Made by a program: the position numbers and the translations under genes. 11,788 nucleotides of DNA, taken from NCBI GenBank assembly GCA_900313775.1, contig OMSP01000135.1:1-11788 (forward strand), read 5' to 3'. The DNA comes from an uncultured Eubacteriales bacterium. GTDB taxonomy: Bacteria > Bacillota > Clostridia > Lachnospirales > Lachnospiraceae. Under the pieces are notes generated by a model. It did no database searches. It was not told the origin of the DNA and saw only the letters and a program-made list of their open reading frames with translations. Position 1 is the stretch's first letter. Each line of letters starts with the position of its first letter. This document shows, one piece after another, positions 1 to 7,585 of this stretch.

Positions 1-1983
1 AAGTTTGTCCGGCGCGCATCCGAAGCGCCTCCCGTACGTCCGAAAGCACCGGCCGCAGCGGCAGCTCCTGCTGACACAGGAACAGGAGCCAAGGGCGGCA
101 GACGCAAGAACGAACGCGATAAGAAGAAAGACTACCGCGACGAGCGCGAGCAGCGCGAGCTGAAAGGCAAGAAGGGCAAGGCACCGACACCGCCGCCGAA
201 GCCCAAGAAAGAAGAGAAGCCGGAAGAGATCATTAAAATGATCGAGATCCCGGACCAGCTGACATTGCGTGAATTGGCGGAGAAGATGAAGATCCAGCCG
301 TCGGCGATCATCAAGAAGCTCTTTATGAAGGGCGAGATCATGACGGTCAATACAGAGCTTACCTACGAGCAGGCCGAGGAGATCGCTGTCGAATACGATG
401 TCCTCTGCGAGCATGAGATCGTTGTTGACGAGATCGAAGAGCTGCTCAAGGAGCAGGAGGAGGATCCGAAGACGCTGAAGAAGCGGCCGCCGGTCGTCTG
501 CGTGATGGGTCATGTCGACCACGGCAAAACCTCTCTCCTCGATGCGGTCAGAAAGACCAATGTGACTGACAAGGAAGCCGGCGGTATCACACAGCATATA
601 GGAGCTTCCGTAGTCAAGGTCGGCAAAGAAACCATCACCTTCCTCGATACACCCGGTCATGAGGCGTTTACTGCCATGCGTATGCGCGGTGCCAACTCCA
701 CGGATATCGCGGTGCTGGTCGTTGCCGCAGATGACGGCGTGATGCCTCAGACAGTTGAGGCGATCAATCATGCCAAGGCGGCAGAGGTGGAAGTCATAGT
801 TGCGATCAATAAGATCGATAAAGAAAACGCCAATATAGACCGTGTCAAGCAGGAACTGGCAGATCATGAGATCATCCCCGAGGACTGGGGCGGTTCCACG
901 ATCTTTGTACCGGTCTCCGCCAAGACAGGACAGGGCGTTTCCGACCTTATGGATACGATCCTTCTGGTCGCTGAGATGGCGGAACTCAAAGCCAATCCGG
1001 ACCGCGCGGCGCGCGGACTGATCCTGGAGGCAAGACTGGACAAAGGGAAGGGCGCTGTCGCCAATATGCTTGTCCAGAAGGGAACGCTGCATACCGGTGA
1101 TATCGTTGCTGCAGGATCGGCACACGGCCGTGTAAGAGCCATGACGGATTCCAACGGACGCACTATCAAGAGCGCAGGTCCGTCGACTCCGGTGTCCATC
1201 ATCGGACTGAATGATGTGCCGGAGGCGGGTGAAGTATTCGTCTGCTGCAAGGATGAGAAAGAGGCGAGAAGTTTCTCCGAGACCTTCATCGCACAGCACA
1301 AGGTCGATATGCTTGACGAGACAAAGACAAAGATGTCTCTCGACGATCTATTTACCCAGATCAAGGAAGGTGACCTCAAGGAGCTTCCGCTGGTTGTCAA
1401 GGCAGATGTCCAGGGTTCCGTTGAGGCTCTGTCACAGAGCCTGATCAAGCTCTCCAACGATGAGGTAGCTGTCAAGGTCATCCACGGCGGCGTCGGCGCG
1501 ATCAATGAGTCCGATGTGACGCTGGCTTCTGCATCGAATGCCATCATTATCGGATTTAATGTGCGCCCGGACGCACTGGCAAAAGAGACAGCAGCCCGCG
1601 AGGGCGTCGATATGCGCCTCTACCGCGTCATTTACGACGCAATCGATGATATGGAAGCAGCTATGAAGGGCATGCTGGCTCCGGAGTTCGAGGAACAGGT
1701 GAAGGGTCATGCCCAGGTGCGTCAGATATTCAAGGCTTCAGGCGTAGGCACGATCGCCGGCTGCTATGTAACGGACGGCGAGATCACCCGCGACTCCCAG
1801 GTACGACTGGTCCGGGACGGCATAGTTGTCTTCGAGGGCGAACTGAATTCACTCAAGCGCTTCAAGGATGATGTCAAGGAAGTAAAGACCGGATATGAAT
1901 GCGGTATCGTGCTGGAGAATTTCAACGATATCAAGGAAAACGATCAGATCGAAGCCTTCCGGATGGTCGAAAAAGAGAGATAG
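1..1983 (+). CDS. infB: Translation initiation factor IF2 (5'-truncated by window edge)
   Basis: GTPase that places initiator fMet-tRNA on the 30S subunit and promotes 50S joining. The frame is open from base 1, so the true start lies upstream; 660 residues are visible. Counted from base 1: an Ala/Pro-rich and then strongly basic linker (about 1-79), typical of the variable IF2 N-terminal region; an IF2_N domain (about 80-135, with LTLRELAEKM); then the G domain. G1 is GHVDHGKT (170-177), G2 lies around GGITQHIGA, G3 is DTPGHE (216-221), G4 is NKID (270-273) and G5 is SAK (306-308). Beta-barrel domain II, domain III and the C-terminal fMet-tRNA-binding domain follow (ending around YECGIVLENF). 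All catalytic motifs are intact. A Met at 238 is in frame but sits inside the protein, so it is not the gene start. The gene ends 3 bases before rbfA. Confidence 0.97.
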   Translation, partial: KFVRRASEAPPVRPKAPAAAAAPADTGTGAKGGRRKNERDKKKDYRDEREQRELKGKKGKAPTPPPKPKKEEKPEEIIKMIEIPDQLTLRELAEKMKIQPSAIIKKLFMKGEIMTVNTELTYEQAEEIAVEYDVLCEHEIVVDEIEELLKEQEEDPKTLKKRPPVVCVMGHVDHGKTSLLDAVRKTNVTDKEAGGITQHIGASVVKVGKETITFLDTPGHEAFTAMRMRGANSTDIAVLVVAADDGVMPQTVEAINHAKAAEVEVIVAINKIDKENANIDRVKQELADHEIIPEDWGGSTIFVPVSAKTGQGVSDLMDTILLVAEMAELKANPDRAARGLILEARLDKGKGAVANMLVQKGTLHTGDIVAAGSAHGRVRAMTDSNGRTIKSAGPSTPVSIIGLNDVPEAGEVFVCCKDEKEARSFSETFIAQHKVDMLDETKTKMSLDDLFTQIKEGDLKELPLVVKADVQGSVEALSQSLIKLSNDEVAVKVIHGGVGAINESDVTLASASNAIIIGFNVRPDALAKETAAREGVDMRLYRVIYDAIDDMEAAMKGMLAPEFEEQVKGHAQVRQIFKASGVGTIAGCYVTDGEITRDSQVRLVRDGIVVFEGELNSLKRFKDDVKEVKTGYECGIVLENFNDIKENDQIEAFRMVEKER

Positions 1984-1986
1984 ACC

Positions 1987-2385
1987 ATGAGAAAGAACAG
2001 CCAGAAAAACGCGCGTATCAACGCAAAGGTGCAGCGTGAGCTTGCCGAGATCATTCGCAACAGGCTTCACGATCCGCGTATCAGCCCGATGACCTCGGTT
2101 GTCTCGGTCTATGTAGCTCCGGATCTGAAGACATGTAAGGCTTATATCAGCGTGTTGGGAAGCGATGAGGAGCAGGAACAGACCATGGAAGGACTGCATT
2201 CGGCACTCGGGTTTATACGCCGGGAGCTTGCCGCCACGCTCAATCTGCGAAACACACCGGAGATCACGCTGATCCATGACCGGTCTATCGGATACGGAGT
2301 GGATATGATCCACAGGATCGAGACGGTCTCGGAGCATGACGCGGCAGTACAGGCCGACCGCGGAGAAGAGGATACGGATGAGTGA
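1987..2385 (+). CDS. rbfA: 30S ribosome-binding factor RbfA
   Basis: Small KH-fold protein that binds the 30S subunit near the 5' end of 16S rRNA and assists late maturation and cold adaptation. It has 132 residues, the usual length. Family hallmarks are visible: an N-terminal helix with RINAKVQRELAEII, the segment DPRIS, the strand KAYISVLG, the interhelical ALGFIRRELA (the kinked A-x-G helix pair of type II KH proteins), LRNTPEITLIHD and the terminal IHRIE. The C-terminus is short and acidic. The start is 3 bases after the infB stop; upstream there is only a weak purine run (AGAGAG near 1974), so coupling to infB translation is likely. The last 8 bases overlap nrnA. The infB-rbfA pairing is widely conserved and supports the call. 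Confidence 0.95.
   Translation: MRKNSQKNARINAKVQRELAEIIRNRLHDPRISPMTSVVSVYVAPDLKTCKAYISVLGSDEEQEQTMEGLHSALGFIRRELAATLNLRNTPEITLIHDRSIGYGVDMIHRIETVSEHDAAVQADRGEEDTDE
2367..2372 (+). promoter_or_regulatory. Ribosome binding site deciding the nrnA start
   Basis: AGAGGA lies inside the rbfA coding region, 5 bases before ATG 2378. It favours that start over an in-frame upstream ATG at 2336, which would add 14 residues (MTRQYRPTAEKRIR) that merely re-read rbfA and do not resemble the family N-terminus. Confidence 0.65.
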
Positions 2386-3370
2386 ATCTGCGAATAATCT
2401 CATAAACATCGGGGCACAGCTTAAGGATGTACAGTCTGTCGCCATCGGAGGTCATGTCCATCCGGACGGTGACTGTGTGGGGGCAGTGACAGGTCTTTAC
2501 CGCTATATCAGGAAGATCAAGCCTGAGGTAGCGGTAGATCTGTATCTGAAGAAGATCCCTGATGCCTATGCTTTTTTAGGGGAAGGTATGCCGATCTGCG
2601 ACGACATCGATGAAGAAGCTGTTCCGGAGTATGATCTGTTCTTTTGTCTGGACTGCGGAGATGCCGGCAGACTCGGGTTTGCCCGGCCCGTATTGGAGCA
2701 TGCCAGGCGGACTGTCAGTATCGACCATCATATCAGCAATCCTGAATTCGCCGATGTCAACCGCGTGGAGGCGGACGCCAGTTCGACCTGCGAGATGCTC
2801 TTTGAAGAGTTTGATCCGGCCCTGATCGACCGCGAGATAGCGACAGCGCTGTTTATCGGCATTTCCCATGATACCGGTATCTTCCGTTATTCTTCCGCAT
2901 CGCCGAAAACATTTCGGATCGCGGCGGCACTTATGGAGACGGGGATCGATGCGAGTGGCCTGATCACCGAGACATACTCCGTCAAAGCCGTCGAACAGCA
3001 GCGGGCGATGGCGGATGCCCTGATCCGCGCAAAGATCTACGACGACGGCCGCATGATAGCCTCCACCATGTCGGTCGTTCAGAGAGTAGCGCTACAGGCC
3101 AAACCCGAGCATATGGACGGGATCGTCGAACAAATGCGCGATACGCGCGGCGTCGAATGTGCGGCCTTTCTGCATGAGACCAGGAGCGGACGGTGGAAAC
3201 TGTCTCTGCGGTCACACAAGAGTGTTGATGTACAGAAGATAGCAGCGTATTTCGACGGCGGCGGCCATGTGAGGGCGGCCGGCGCGATGATAGAGACTGA
3301 AGAGCCGGAGAAGATACTGAGTGAGATCGCTGATCTTGTCAGCCGTCAATTGGAGACAGGACAGTCATGA
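2378..3370 (+). CDS. nrnA: DHH/DHHA1 phosphoesterase, oligoribonuclease/pAp phosphatase NrnA-type
   Basis: Mn-dependent cytoplasmic phosphoesterase. Family members degrade 2-5 nt RNA oligomers to mononucleotides and dephosphorylate 3'-phosphoadenosine 5'-phosphate. It has 330 residues from ATG 2378. The DHH domain motifs are intact: HVHPDGD (26-32), the Asp of LDCGD (D92), IDHH (115-118) and the Asp of ISHDTG (D165), followed by FRYSSASP. The C-terminal DHHA1 substrate domain carries GGGHVRAAG (294-302). The start follows an AGAGGA site and overlaps the rbfA stop by 8 bases; the stop overlaps the truB ATG as ATGA. Its place between rbfA and truB is the usual one in Firmicutes. Exact substrate preference (nanoRNA, pAp or cyclic-dinucleotide products such as pApA) cannot be told from sequence alone; related DhhP/Pde2-type enzymes share the same motifs. 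Confidence 0.93.
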   Translation: MSESANNLINIGAQLKDVQSVAIGGHVHPDGDCVGAVTGLYRYIRKIKPEVAVDLYLKKIPDAYAFLGEGMPICDDIDEEAVPEYDLFFCLDCGDAGRLGFARPVLEHARRTVSIDHHISNPEFADVNRVEADASSTCEMLFEEFDPALIDREIATALFIGISHDTGIFRYSSASPKTFRIAAALMETGIDASGLITETYSVKAVEQQRAMADALIRAKIYDDGRMIASTMSVVQRVALQAKPEHMDGIVEQMRDTRGVECAAFLHETRSGRWKLSLRSHKSVDVQKIAAYFDGGGHVRAAGAMIETEEPEKILSEIADLVSRQLETGQS

Positions 3371-4269
3371 GCGATCTGAACGGCGTCTTTAATGTATATA
3401 AAGAAGCCGGATGGACATCATTTGACGTGGTGGCCAAGATGCGCGGTCTCTGCCATATAAAAAAGATCGGTCATACCGGGACACTTGATCCCGCGGCGAC
3501 GGGCGTGCTTCCGGTCTGTGTGGGTAAGGCGACCAAGATCGTTTCTCTTCTCGCTGACGACACCAAGACTTATCGCGCCGGGCTGCGTTTCGGCCTGAGA
3601 AGTGATACGCAGGATATGACCGGACAGCCGGAACGGACAGCCTCCGAAGAGGAGGTTGCAGCCATCACTCCTGAACAGCTTCAAAGAACGGCCGGTTCTT
3701 TTGTCGGCGGATACGATCAGATCCCGCCTATGTACTCGGCCAAGCATTACGAGGGCAGACGTCTGTATGAACTGGCCAGAGAAGGGCAGGAGGTAGAGAG
3801 AAGACCCGTGCGGGTGATTATCGATGAGCTCGAGGCTGAAATGACCGGTGACGGCGAGGCGGAGATCATTGTCACATGCGGAAAAGGGACTTATATAAGG
3901 ACCCTGATCGCTGACATAGGGGAAAAACTCGGCGTCGGAGCCGTGATGACAAGTCTGTGCCGGATACGCGTCGGGCGATTTGACATCGCAGATGCATTAC
4001 CGATCAGCCGGCTTCAGGAACTGGCCGATGCCGGACAGCTCGGCGAGGCGATACTTCCGGTCGATCAGGTGTTTGCAGATCTGCCGGCGGTCACAGTCGG
4101 TATCAGATATGAGAGGATGGCTTTAAACGGCAATCCCCTGCCCATTGAGGCAGTCAGCCCGTCTGCAGAAGGGGAAGCGGTCAGACTGTATACGGCAGAT
4201 ACCTTTGTCGGATTGTTCAGACGGGGCGACAGCGATGGGCTGTGGCGTCCCGATAAGATGTTTGTATAA
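3367..4269 (+). CDS. truB: tRNA pseudouridine(55) synthase TruB
   Basis: Isomerises U55 in the T-loop of nearly all elongator tRNAs to pseudouridine. It has 300 residues, normal for the family. The catalytic motif GHTGTLDPAATGVLPV places the nucleophilic Asp at D41. Further TruB blocks are QIPPMYSAK (118-126) followed by RRLYELAREG, and CGKGTYIRTLIADIGEKLG (171-189) ending in the LCRIRVGRF segment. The C-terminal 60 or so residues correspond to the small PUA-like domain. The ATG shares an ATGA overlap with the nrnA stop, with GGAG at 3352-3355 and ACAGG just upstream as ribosome-binding sequence. ribF begins 4 bases after the stop; truB-ribF adjacency is a classic bacterial arrangement. Confidence 0.96.
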   Translation: MSDLNGVFNVYKEAGWTSFDVVAKMRGLCHIKKIGHTGTLDPAATGVLPVCVGKATKIVSLLADDTKTYRAGLRFGLRSDTQDMTGQPERTASEEEVAAITPEQLQRTAGSFVGGYDQIPPMYSAKHYEGRRLYELAREGQEVERRPVRVIIDELEAEMTGDGEAEIIVTCGKGTYIRTLIADIGEKLGVGAVMTSLCRIRVGRFDIADALPISRLQELADAGQLGEAILPVDQVFADLPAVTVGIRYERMALNGNPLPIEAVSPSAEGEAVRLYTADTFVGLFRRGDSDGLWRPDKMFV

Positions 4270-4273
4270 GCGC

Positions 4274-5200
4274 ATGGAGTATATCAGAGGACTGGACAAT
4301 TACATCAGTGAGAGACCGTCGGTCGTGATGATCGGCAAGTTTGACGGCTTTCACCTCGGCCATCAGCGGTTGTTAAAGACCGTGGCGGCCCTGGCAGAGG
4401 ACGAGGATCTGATCAGTATCGTCCTCGCCTTTGATATGATTCCGATGCTGCAGGAAAGAGGACTGCTCACCGGCGTACTGATGGAGAGATCGGAGAAGCG
4501 GGCCTATCTGGAAGATAAAGCAGACTGCTTTATCGACTGTCCGTTTGATGCTTCCATTTGGGATACAGAGGCGGAGGTATTTATCAAACGCGAACTTACC
4601 GAAAGACTTCATGTACGTCATGTAGTCGTAGGCGAGGATTTCCGCTTCGGGAAAGACCGGCTCGGAGATACAAAGATGCTTGAGGAGATGAGCGCAGACA
4701 GCGGTTATACGCTGCATGTGATCCCCGATGTCTATCGCGGGAAAAACAAGATCAGCAGCCGCTATATCACCGAGGACCTCAAGGCCGGTAAGATCGAGAA
4801 AGTAAACGAACAATTAGGCCATCCCTGGCAGATCATCGGTCGTATCCGCCATGGGCAGGCAATGGGCAGAAAAGCCTTCGGTATGGCGACAATCAATATC
4901 GTGCCGGATCCGGTCAAAGCTCTGCCTCCCTACGGCGTCTATGTCGTGGAAGCTGTGATAGACGGAGAAGAGGTCCGCGGCGTCGCAAACCTCGGTGTCA
5001 AACCGACGGTCACATCTCTTGACAGACCGGTGCTGGAGGTGCATCTGATCGACTATGACAGAGAGATATATGACAAAGACGTGACTGTTCTGTTTTATCA
5101 CTATCTGAGAGCAGAACAAAAATTTGATGATGTAAATGCCTTGCGCATGCAGATGAAAGCGGACCTGCGTTCCGCCCGTCGCTGCTGGCAGGAGAAATAA
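4274..5200 (+). CDS. ribF: Bifunctional riboflavin kinase / FMN adenylyltransferase (FAD synthetase)
   Basis: Makes FMN from riboflavin and FAD from FMN using ATP. It has 308 residues, the usual length. The N-terminal nucleotidyltransferase module shows GKFDGFHLGH (21-30, with the HxGH ATP motif) and VVGEDFRFG (118-126). The C-terminal flavokinase module shows GRIRHGQAMGRK, GVYVV (221-225), GVANLGVKPT (236-245) and EVHLIDYDREIY. I chose ATG 4274 because MEYIRG...VVMIGKFDG matches the family N-terminus; the frame stays open upstream but only over truB. No clear Shine-Dalgarno precedes it, and the 4-base gap to truB suggests reinitiation. Oddities: FDMIPM (53-58) where the family usually has FDPHP-like residues, ISSRYIT (160-166) instead of ISSTxIR, and ATIN (205-208) in place of the flavokinase PTAN. 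The fold looks complete, so I call it functional, with these changes worth testing. Confidence 0.92.
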   Translation: MEYIRGLDNYISERPSVVMIGKFDGFHLGHQRLLKTVAALAEDEDLISIVLAFDMIPMLQERGLLTGVLMERSEKRAYLEDKADCFIDCPFDASIWDTEAEVFIKRELTERLHVRHVVVGEDFRFGKDRLGDTKMLEEMSADSGYTLHVIPDVYRGKNKISSRYITEDLKAGKIEKVNEQLGHPWQIIGRIRHGQAMGRKAFGMATINIVPDPVKALPPYGVYVVEAVIDGEEVRGVANLGVKPTVTSLDRPVLEVHLIDYDREIYDKDVTVLFYHYLRAEQKFDDVNALRMQMKADLRSARRCWQEK

Positions 5201-5217
5201 CATGAGTATTGGATTAC

Positions 5218-5223
5218 AGGAGG
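5218..5223 (+). promoter_or_regulatory. Ribosome binding site of the acyl-CoA synthetase gene
   Basis: Perfect AGGAGG in the 35-base gap after ribF, 12 bases before ATG 5236. The spacing is on the long side. It argues against the in-frame TTG at 5209, which lies upstream of the site. Confidence 0.7.
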
Positions 5224-5235
5224 AAACATCAAGCT

Positions 5236-6885
5236 ATGCCAATCACAGAATTACTCGAGAGAAATGCAAGAGAGTACCCCGATGATGTAGCCCTTGTGGC
5301 CCTCAATCCGGGAATGAAGGATCCGCGACGGATCTCCTGGAAGGAGTTTGACCTGATCCAGCAGACAAAGGAGCAGCCCTACAGAAGAGAGCTGACCTGG
5401 AGGACCTTCAATGAGAAGGCAAACCGGGTGGCACATATGCTGCGGGCGCGCGATGTCAAGCAGGGTGATAAGGTCGGGATCCTGATGATGAACTGTCTGG
5501 AGTGGTTGCCGATCTATTTCGGCATCTTAAAAAGCGGGGCGATAGCCGTACCGCTCAATTTCCGCTATTCTTCGGATGAGATCGAGTACTGTGTGGATCT
5601 GGCTGATGTCTCGGTACTGTTCTTTGGCGTTGAATTTGTCAAGAGGCTGGACCAGATCGCCGAGACTATACAGAAAAACCGACTGCTGTTTTATATCGGC
5701 GACTGCAACGGGGACAGCTGTCCCTGGTACGCCGAGGGATACTACCGCGAAGTAGCCGATTATCCCAGCTGTGATCCCGGGGTCAAACTTACCGATGACG
5801 ACTACGGCGCTATCTATTTTTCTTCGGGTACGACCGGTTTTCCGAAGGCGATCCTGCACAAGCATCGTTCGCTGACTCATTCCGCGCGCTGCGAACAGAA
5901 TCATCACGGACAGACCAGGGATGATGTGTTCCTTTGCATCCCTCCGCTGTATCACACGGGGGCCAAGATGCACTGGTTCGGAAGTCTGCTGTCGGGCAGT
6001 AAGGCAGTCCTTTTGACGGGGACCAGCCCGGAGATGATCATGCAGGCGCTCTCTGATGAGAAATGCACGATCGTATGGCTCCTCGTTCCCTGGGCACAGG
6101 ATATCCTGGACGCGTTCGACCGCGGCGATATCGACCCGAAAAACTATACGCTCGGGCAACTGCGTCTGATGCATATCGGTGCACAGCCCGTACCTAAATC
6201 ACTGGTGCGCAGGTGGCTCAGCTATTTCCCGGATCACCAGTATGATACAAATTACGGCCTTTCGGAGGCGATAGGACCGGGCTGTGTCCATCTCGGCGTT
6301 GAGAATGTCGACCATGTCGGCTCGATCGGCGTGGCCGGATATGGCTGGGAGTGTAAGATCCTTGATGAAGATCACCATGAAGTCAAGCAGGGTGAAGTCG
6401 GCGAGCTGGCTGTCAGAGGCCCCGGTGTGATGGAAGAGTATTACAAGAACCCTGAGGCGACAGCAGAGACGCTATCACCCGACGGATGGCTTTATACAGG
6501 GGATATGGCCAAACAGGATGAGCAGGGATTCTACTATCTGGTCGACCGCAAGAAGGATGTCATCATCTCCGGAGGAGAGAACCTCTACCCGGTTCAGATC
6601 GAAGATTTCCTTCACAAGAATAACGCGATCAAGGATGTGGCAGTCATCGGACTGCCGGATCAGCGCCTCGGTGAGATCGCCACGGCGATAGTTGAGGTCA
6701 AAGAGGGATATCACTGCACAGAGTATCAACTCAGTGAGTTTTGCCAGGATCTGCCGAAGTACAAGCGGCCGCGCAAGTATATCTTCGCTCCGGTACCGCG
6801 CAATGCGACCGGCAAGATCGAGAAACCCTTGCTGCGCGAGATGTACGGCGGAGCCAATATCGTAGCAGGGGAAAATGAGGGCTGA
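5236..6885 (+). CDS. AMP-binding fatty-acyl-CoA synthetase/ligase family protein
   Basis: Member of the ANL (acyl/aryl-CoA synthetase, NRPS adenylation, luciferase) superfamily: a carboxylic acid is adenylated with ATP, then usually transferred to CoA. It has 549 residues, normal for FadD-like enzymes. Core motifs are complete: P-loop SSGTTGFPK (196-204), YGLSEAIG (340-347, the A5 motif), DGWLYTGD (416-423), VDRKKDVIISGGENLYP (from 436, the hinge Asp-Arg region) and PRNATGKIEK with the adenylation-step lysine K527. No membrane segment or carrier domain is seen, so it is probably a soluble stand-alone ligase. Substrate (medium- or long-chain fatty acid, bile acid or aryl acid) cannot be read from sequence. 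The N-terminus has two similar short blocks (31-39 and 50-59). It is 35 bases after ribF and 5 bases before an ABC transporter gene, an unusual position within a translation-gene cluster. Confidence 0.9.
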   Translation: MPITELLERNAREYPDDVALVALNPGMKDPRRISWKEFDLIQQTKEQPYRRELTWRTFNEKANRVAHMLRARDVKQGDKVGILMMNCLEWLPIYFGILKSGAIAVPLNFRYSSDEIEYCVDLADVSVLFFGVEFVKRLDQIAETIQKNRLLFYIGDCNGDSCPWYAEGYYREVADYPSCDPGVKLTDDDYGAIYFSSGTTGFPKAILHKHRSLTHSARCEQNHHGQTRDDVFLCIPPLYHTGAKMHWFGSLLSGSKAVLLTGTSPEMIMQALSDEKCTIVWLLVPWAQDILDAFDRGDIDPKNYTLGQLRLMHIGAQPVPKSLVRRWLSYFPDHQYDTNYGLSEAIGPGCVHLGVENVDHVGSIGVAGYGWECKILDEDHHEVKQGEVGELAVRGPGVMEEYYKNPEATAETLSPDGWLYTGDMAKQDEQGFYYLVDRKKDVIISGGENLYPVQIEDFLHKNNAIKDVAVIGLPDQRLGEIATAIVEVKEGYHCTEYQLSEFCQDLPKYKRPRKYIFAPVPRNATGKIEKPLLREMYGGANIVAGENEG

Positions 6886-6890
6886 CACGG

Positions 6891-7577
6891 ATGACTGCTT
6901 CCGGTAACAAACCGGTCTTATCGGCCGATAATATCGTCTTCCGTTACGGGAAAAAGACTGTGCTTGACGGTGTATCTATGACGGCAAATGCCGGTGAATG
7001 CATCGGTGTGGCGGGAGTCAACGGATCCGGCAAGAGCACGCTGCTGTCTGTCCTGGCCGGCGTGACGAAGCCGGAGTCAGGGACATTTACCTGTTACGGT
7101 CATGATATGCTGCGGGAGAAGGGGCAGTTCGCCAAGCTGGTCGGCTATGTACCACAGGAGAATCCGCTGCTGCCTGATCTGACAGTGGCTGATAATCTGA
7201 AGTTGTGGAGCGGACAGCAGGTGAGCGCGCAGGATGCGCTGTTGGAAAAGCTCCATCTGACCGGCTATCTTAAGCGCCGTGCGGGCAAACTATCAGGCGG
7301 GGAGAAGAGGCGGCTGGTGATTGCCTGCGCACTGCTGGCGGGACAGAGCGTTCTTGTGATGGATGAACCGACAGCGGCTCTGGACCTGAGTCAGAAGGAG
7401 ATCATCCGGTCCTATATCCGCGATTATACAGAGCGCGGAGGTCTTGTCATCATGGCAACGCATGATATAATGGAAATAGAGATGTGCGACCGCCTCTACG
7501 AGCTGAGAGATCAGCAACTTGAGGAGGCTTTGAGCGCATCAGTGATCAAGCATTTACAGACTGTTGACCTCACATGA
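6891..7577 (+). CDS. ABC transporter ATP-binding protein (ABC-2 exporter type)
   Basis: Cytoplasmic ATPase expected to drive the two permeases encoded downstream. It has 228 residues, a single nucleotide-binding domain with no C-terminal extension. Motifs are complete: A-loop Tyr (Y19 in FRYGKK), Walker A GVNGSGKST (42-50), Q-loop Gln (Q89 in YVPQEN), signature LSGGE (134-138), Walker B VLVMDEP with D158/E159, D-loop AALD and switch His H191 in ATHD. The LSGGEKRRL form is typical of ABC-2 drug/lipid/polysaccharide-type exporters. The start is 5 bases after the ligase stop, with GAGGG (6877-6881) as ribosome binding site. The next gene starts 14 bases downstream. The transported substrate is unknown. 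Confidence 0.93.
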   Translation: MTASGNKPVLSADNIVFRYGKKTVLDGVSMTANAGECIGVAGVNGSGKSTLLSVLAGVTKPESGTFTCYGHDMLREKGQFAKLVGYVPQENPLLPDLTVADNLKLWSGQQVSAQDALLEKLHLTGYLKRRAGKLSGGEKRRLVIACALLAGQSVLVMDEPTAALDLSQKEIIRSYIRDYTERGGLVIMATHDIMEIEMCDRLYELRDQQLEEALSASVIKHLQTVDLT

Positions 7578-7583
7578 AAGGAG
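7577..7583 (+). promoter_or_regulatory. Ribosome binding site deciding the anchored-protein start
   Basis: AAAGGAG, 8 bases before ATG 7592, is a strong, well-spaced site. It favours 7592 over the in-frame ATG at 7574, which overlaps the ATPase stop as ATGA but has no ribosome binding site upstream and would place this site inside the coding region. Confidence 0.75.
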
Positions 7584-7585
7584 AT

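Noticed and set aside
864..1547. 227-residue open frame on the minus strand inside infB
   Set aside because: It lies wholly opposite conserved IF2 coding sequence, has a Ser/Thr/Pro-rich composition typical of antisense frames, and no recognisable domain.
4145..4273. Upstream in-frame extension of ribF inside truB
   Set aside because: The extra residues are out-of-frame truB sequence; MEYIRG at 4274 matches the RibF N-terminus.
5209..5235. TTG 5209 as upstream start of the ligase gene
   Set aside because: The AGGAGG would lie inside the coding region, and the added residues do not resemble the family, whose N-terminus starts at MPITELLERN.
5202..5285. 27-codon frame starting at ATG 5202 between ribF and the ligase gene
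   Set aside because: It has no ribosome binding site of its own and overlaps the ligase coding region; the AGGAGG inside it serves ATG 5236. A coupling leader role is possible but unsupported.
5527..6174. 215-residue open frame on the minus strand inside the acyl-CoA synthetase gene
   Set aside because: It is fully overlapped by a gene with complete catalytic motifs on the + strand; the product resembles no family and the gene spacing leaves no place for its own signals.
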